This document shows, one piece after another, positions 14,278 to 16,666 of a stretch of DNA of 16,666 bases (the stretch's first letter is position 1; every line of letters starts with the position of its first letter). The stretch lies in assembly GCA_041946865.1 (NCBI GenBank), contig JBHGBF010000112.1, positions 1 to 16,666 on the forward strand, given 5' to 3'. This stretch comes from RPQK01 sp041946865. GTDB lineage: Bacteria > Acidobacteriota > UBA6911 > RPQK01. A program made the position numbers and the translations under genes. Below the pieces are notes generated by a model that saw only the letters and a list, made by a program, of their open reading frames with translations, did no database searches and had not been told where the DNA came from.

Positions 14278-14368
14278 CCGCTGCCGGCCGCCCGCTACCT
14301 ACTGCCCGCCGATGAGTTCCCGCTCGGATCAGAGATGGTCAGCGGGAAGCGGGTAGCAGGCAGCGGCG
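14278..14368. repeat. Inverted heptamer arrays between gcvT and gcvH
   Basis: On the left side 7-nt units start at 14278: CCGCTGC, CGGCCGC, CCGCTAC, CTACTGC, CCGCCGA. On the right side, in the opposite sense, are AGCGGGA, AGCGGGT, AGCAGGC and AGCGGCG (14341-14368), ending just at the gcvT stop. Arms such as CCGCTAC and the AGCGGGT run are near complements, so a loose hairpin is possible between the two genes. Confidence 0.65.
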
Positions 14369-15451
14369 CTATTTACGCCTGTAAAAAGGTGTCTGGACGA
14401 CCTGGGCCGCCAGCCGTTTCCTCCGAACCTCGACGCTGAACCGGCTGCCAAAAGCCTCGTGGTCAACGGGCAGATACGCCAGTCCAATGCTCTTTTCCAG
14501 GGAGGGCGAGTAACTGCCGCTCGTCACGTGTCCAGCCGGTCGATCCTCGATCCAAACAGGGAAATGATCGCGAGCGATGCCGCGATCGATCAGCTCGAAG
14601 CCGACGAGCTTGCGCCGAACACCCTCCTGTTGTTGCCTCTCAAGCGCACTCTTGCCGACAAAGTCTCCTTTTGACAGCTTGACAATCCAGCCCAACCCGG
14701 CTTCCCACGGCGTGGTCGTGTCGTCAATGTCGTTGCCGTAAAGCGGCATTTTCATTTCCAGACGAAGCGTGTTCCGCGCGGCCAGACCCGCAGGCCGCAC
14801 TCCGGCGGCTTGCCCTGCGTCCAGGAGCCGATTCCAGATGAGCTCAGCGGCTGATGCCGGCAGGTAGAGCTCGAAACCGTCTTCCCCGGTGTAGCCCGTG
14901 CGCGCGATCAGGGCCTTCGTCCCGCCGACATCGCCCTCTCGGAACCAGTAATACTTGATCTCCTGCAAGGGGATCTTCGTGAGCGGCTGCAGGATCTCGA
15001 CCGCCTTGGGCCCCTGGACGGCGATTTGGGCGGTCACGTCACTCTCGTCAATGATCTCGACGTTACCCGACTGGTGGTTCAGAAACCAGGCCAGATCCTT
15101 TTCCCGGCCCGAAGCGTTCACACAGATCATGAACTGATCGCTGGCAAACCGGTGGACGATGATATCGTCGATGAAGCCTCCGGCCGTGTTCAACAGACCA
15201 GAGTACTGCGCCTGGCCGTCGGCCAGACGCGCCGCGTCATTGCAGCTCACCTGCTGGACCAGGGCCAGCGCGTCTCTGCCTTTGATCCGCAGGCGTCCCA
15301 TATGGCTGACATCAAAGAGCCCGACTGCATTGCGCACAGCGATGTGCTCCTGCAGCGCGCTCTCATACTGAACCGGCATTTCCCAGCCGGCAAATTCGAC
15401 CATACGTGCCCCAAGTGCCTTGTGCGCCCTATTGAGCGGCGTTTCCTTCAT
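14369..15451 (-). CDS. gcvT: Glycine cleavage system T protein (aminomethyltransferase)
   Basis: GcvT transfers the methylene group from aminomethyl-lipoyl-GcvH to tetrahydrofolate, giving 5,10-methylene-THF and ammonia. The 360-residue length is typical. Landmarks are LFDVSHMGRL at 45-54, GGFIDDIIVHR at 91-101 with the conserved Asp95-Asp96 pair near the folate/aminomethyl site, ARTGYTGEDGFELY in the middle and the C-terminal GYVTSG-like segment GHVTSGSYSPSLEKSIGLAY. A purine-rich GAAAGGTGAAGG precedes ATG 15451. It is the first gene of the gcv operon, with a likely promoter 40-70 bases upstream. Confidence 0.97.
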   Translation of the reverse strand: MKETPLNRAHKALGARMVEFAGWEMPVQYESALQEHIAVRNAVGLFDVSHMGRLRIKGRDALALVQQVSCNDAARLADGQAQYSGLLNTAGGFIDDIIVHRFASDQFMICVNASGREKDLAWFLNHQSGNVEIIDESDVTAQIAVQGPKAVEILQPLTKIPLQEIKYYWFREGDVGGTKALIARTGYTGEDGFELYLPASAAELIWNRLLDAGQAAGVRPAGLAARNTLRLEMKMPLYGNDIDDTTTPWEAGLGWIVKLSKGDFVGKSALERQQQEGVRRKLVGFELIDRGIARDHFPVWIEDRPAGHVTSGSYSPSLEKSIGLAYLPVDHEAFGSRFSVEVRRKRLAAQVVQTPFYRRK

Positions 15452-15493
15452 GATTCGCCTTCACCTTTCTCGCCCAAGTTGATCATTCACGGC

Positions 15494-15522
15494 ACTATAC
15501 CAGAAGGGTTATCCACTGACCA
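15494..15522 (-). promoter_or_regulatory. Putative sigma70 promoter of the gcv operon
   Basis: On the minus strand TGGTCA (15517-15522; four of six matches to TTGACA) and TATAGT (15494-15499; five of six to TATAAT) are exactly 17 bases apart. Transcription would start near 15487, giving a leader of about 35 bases. Such a leader is too short to hold a glycine riboswitch. Confidence 0.55.
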
Positions 15523-15566
15523 CTCCGCCCGCGGTAGGGTAGCCCTAATCTGTCACCTGTCTTCAA

Positions 15567-15644
15567 GTCCGTCAGGACCCCTCTATCGAGGGACCAAGAC
15601 GGACCGGCAGGACAACGACTCCGTCGTTTGAAACCTTTGGTCCG
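15567..15644 (+). other. Foldable leader with mutually exclusive helices
   Basis: In the 223-nt divergent spacer, GTCCGTC (15567-15573) pairs with GACGGAC (15598-15604), with an inner CCCTC-TATC-GAGGG stem. Alternatively CGGACC (15600-15605) pairs with GGTCCG (15639-15644) around AACGAC-TCC-GTCGTT (15614-15628). Both use 15600-15604, so they exclude each other. On the plus strand this would precede the coiled-coil gene at 15675. No match to a known riboswitch is visible to me. A TTGAAA at 15628 has only a poor -10 partner. Confidence 0.4.
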
Positions 15645-15674
15645 GCGCTCTCTCTAAATCAACAGGAATTAGGT

Positions 15675-16607
15675 ATGAAGATAACGGGACAACTCAACGA
15701 TTTCGAGGATCCTTTATTATCGACGGTCAAAAGGCGGCCGAGAGCCGATAGTGCGGCCGACAGCCGGCCGGTGGATCAGACCGAGGCTTGGAAAAGGCCG
15801 GCGTGGAAATGGTTAGCGGTGGTGCTGGGTCTTGTGGCGGTCGTTGGATTAACCTACTACCTTGTCGAGGCGCAGGCCCAGATTGAGCGGCTGAACAATT
15901 CGCTGACGGCCAGCCAGGGGCAGCTGACCACTGTATCCGACCGGCTGCGCCACTCTCAGGAGAAGATTGGAAGCCTGGAACAAGGACTGTCGCAGAGTCA
16001 GGCCCAGGCGGCCCTTCAGAAGCGGCAACTCATGGCGCAGGCCAGCCAGTACAAGGCGCTTTACGGCGAGCTGAAGGTCGGACAAGAACGGCAGAGCGAA
16101 GAGCTTGCGGCCGTCGGGCAGCAAAAAGCCGACCGCGCCGAAGTGAACGACCTGAGGAACGAGACCGGCGAAATCAAACAACAAGTCAACGAGGCGAGCA
16201 ACAATGTCTCCAACCTGCGCGAAATCACCAGCCGCAACACGGGAGAGATCGAAGCCACGAAAACGGCCGTCGCTTCTGTGCGGGAGGCTACCGATGCGAA
16301 CCGCAAGCAGATTGCCGACGTCCAGCATTCTCTGGCGCGCGATGTCTACAACTTCGAGCTGACCGAAAACACCGGGATCATGAGGGTCTTCGACGTGTCG
16401 CTCCGTTTGAAAGACGTTGAGCTTTCCAAGCAGCGCTACGACATGGAGATCTTCGCCGGCGACAAGCGGTTGAAGAAGAACGACCAGCTACTGAACGAGC
16501 CGATCTACTTCTACGTCGAGGGCGTGTCGAAGCCTTATGAGCTGGTTGTCACCAAACTCGACAAGAAGCATGTGGTCGGCTATTTGAGCGTACCGAAGAA
16601 GCGTTGA
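15675..16607 (+). CDS. Unrecognised membrane-anchored coiled-coil protein
   Basis: I do not recognise the family. The 310-residue product has a short polar cytoplasmic N-terminus (1-45) rich in Arg and Asp, one transmembrane helix (about 46-62, WLAVVLGLVAVVGLTYYLV) preceded by basic residues KRPAWK, then a long Gln/Glu/Ala-rich coiled coil (about 65-222). The C-terminal part (225-310) alternates hydrophobic and polar residues as beta strands do (MRVFDVSLRL, YDMEIFAG, EPIYFYVEG, YELVVTKL) and ends in VPKKR. The positive-inside rule suggests that the coiled coil and C-terminal domain are outside the cytoplasm. AGGA lies seven bases before ATG 15675. It could be a cell-envelope tether or assembly protein, but that is speculation. 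It is divergent from gcvT. Confidence 0.8.
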   Translation: MKITGQLNDFEDPLLSTVKRRPRADSAADSRPVDQTEAWKRPAWKWLAVVLGLVAVVGLTYYLVEAQAQIERLNNSLTASQGQLTTVSDRLRHSQEKIGSLEQGLSQSQAQAALQKRQLMAQASQYKALYGELKVGQERQSEELAAVGQQKADRAEVNDLRNETGEIKQQVNEASNNVSNLREITSRNTGEIEATKTAVASVREATDANRKQIADVQHSLARDVYNFELTENTGIMRVFDVSLRLKDVELSKQRYDMEIFAGDKRLKKNDQLLNEPIYFYVEGVSKPYELVVTKLDKKHVVGYLSVPKKR

Positions 16608-16608
16608 T

Positions 16609-16666
16609 GCCGGTTACCGGTTGCCGGTTGCCGGTTGCCGGTTGCCGGTTGCCGGTTGCCGGTTAC
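16609..16666. repeat. Perfect heptamer tandem array (GCCGGTT) running off the window
   Basis: Eight 7-nt units begin two bases after the stop of the coiled-coil gene: GCCGGTT, ACCGGTT, then six GCCGGTT. The array continues beyond the window edge, so its full copy number is unknown. There are no spacers between units, so it is not a CRISPR array. The near-perfect copies suggest recent expansion by slippage. Confidence 0.9.

Noticed and set aside
15555..15610. tRNA-like fold in the divergent spacer
   Set aside because: A TTCAA-like segment and stems are present, but there is no acceptor stem or anticodon arm of proper size.
15452..15674. Glycine riboswitch upstream of gcvT
   Set aside because: The conserved glycine aptamer core segments are not visible on the minus strand, and the best promoter leaves a leader of only about 35 bases.
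16609..16666. CRISPR array
   Set aside because: Units are 7 nt in direct tandem with no unique spacers, and no cas genes are in view.

Overview
The window is about 16.7 kb of roughly 60% GC bacterial DNA with tightly packed genes, short Shine-Dalgarno-like sites and many small intergenic repeats. Gene content (a CheD/CheX chemotaxis set, a response regulator with an HD-GYP domain, and split glycine decarboxylase subunits) together with repeat-filled spacers would suit Acidobacteriota or another environmental Gram-negative lineage. The window has no rRNA or phylogenetic marker, so this placement is a guess.

Layout. (1) 183-743 (+): a lone dTDP-4-dehydrorhamnose 3,5-epimerase gene, followed by a REP/BIME-like inverted repeat at 794-866. 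(2) 933-10849 (-): a chemotaxis cluster transcribed cheA, cheW, mcp, cheR, cheD, cheY, cheX-like, cheB, then a REC/HD-GYP gene behind a structured 260-nt leader. (3) 11045-15451 (-): a glycine cleavage operon transcribed gcvT, gcvH, gcvPA, gcvPB, with a good sigma70-like promoter close to gcvT. (4) 15675-16607 (+): an unrecognised membrane-anchored coiled-coil protein, divergent from gcvT, with a foldable leader. The window ends inside a perfect heptanucleotide tandem array.

How the genes work together. The chemotaxis genes make a complete signalling set. The MCP has almost no external domain and several HAMP units; it would control CheA through CheW. CheA phosphorylates CheY and CheB. CheR and CheB set receptor methylation, CheD deamidates receptors, and the CheX-like protein should remove phosphate from CheY. 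The terminal REC/HD-GYP protein could couple the same circuit to cyclic-di-GMP breakdown. No flagellar or pilus genes are in view, so the output (swimming, twitching or another function) is unknown. The gcv genes encode the T, H, P-alpha and P-beta components of the glycine cleavage system; the L protein (dihydrolipoamide dehydrogenase) must be encoded elsewhere.

The least ordinary features are non-coding. At least six spacers carry 7-nt-period tandem repeats with different unit sequences, some arranged as hairpins. Two other spacers hold 70-80 nt foldable elements resembling REP/BIME or small non-autonomous elements. At the protein level, CheA has an N-terminal Hpt-like segment with glutamine where the phospho-histidine would be, and a two-repeat segment resembling the GspE/MshE N-terminal domain in the position of P2.
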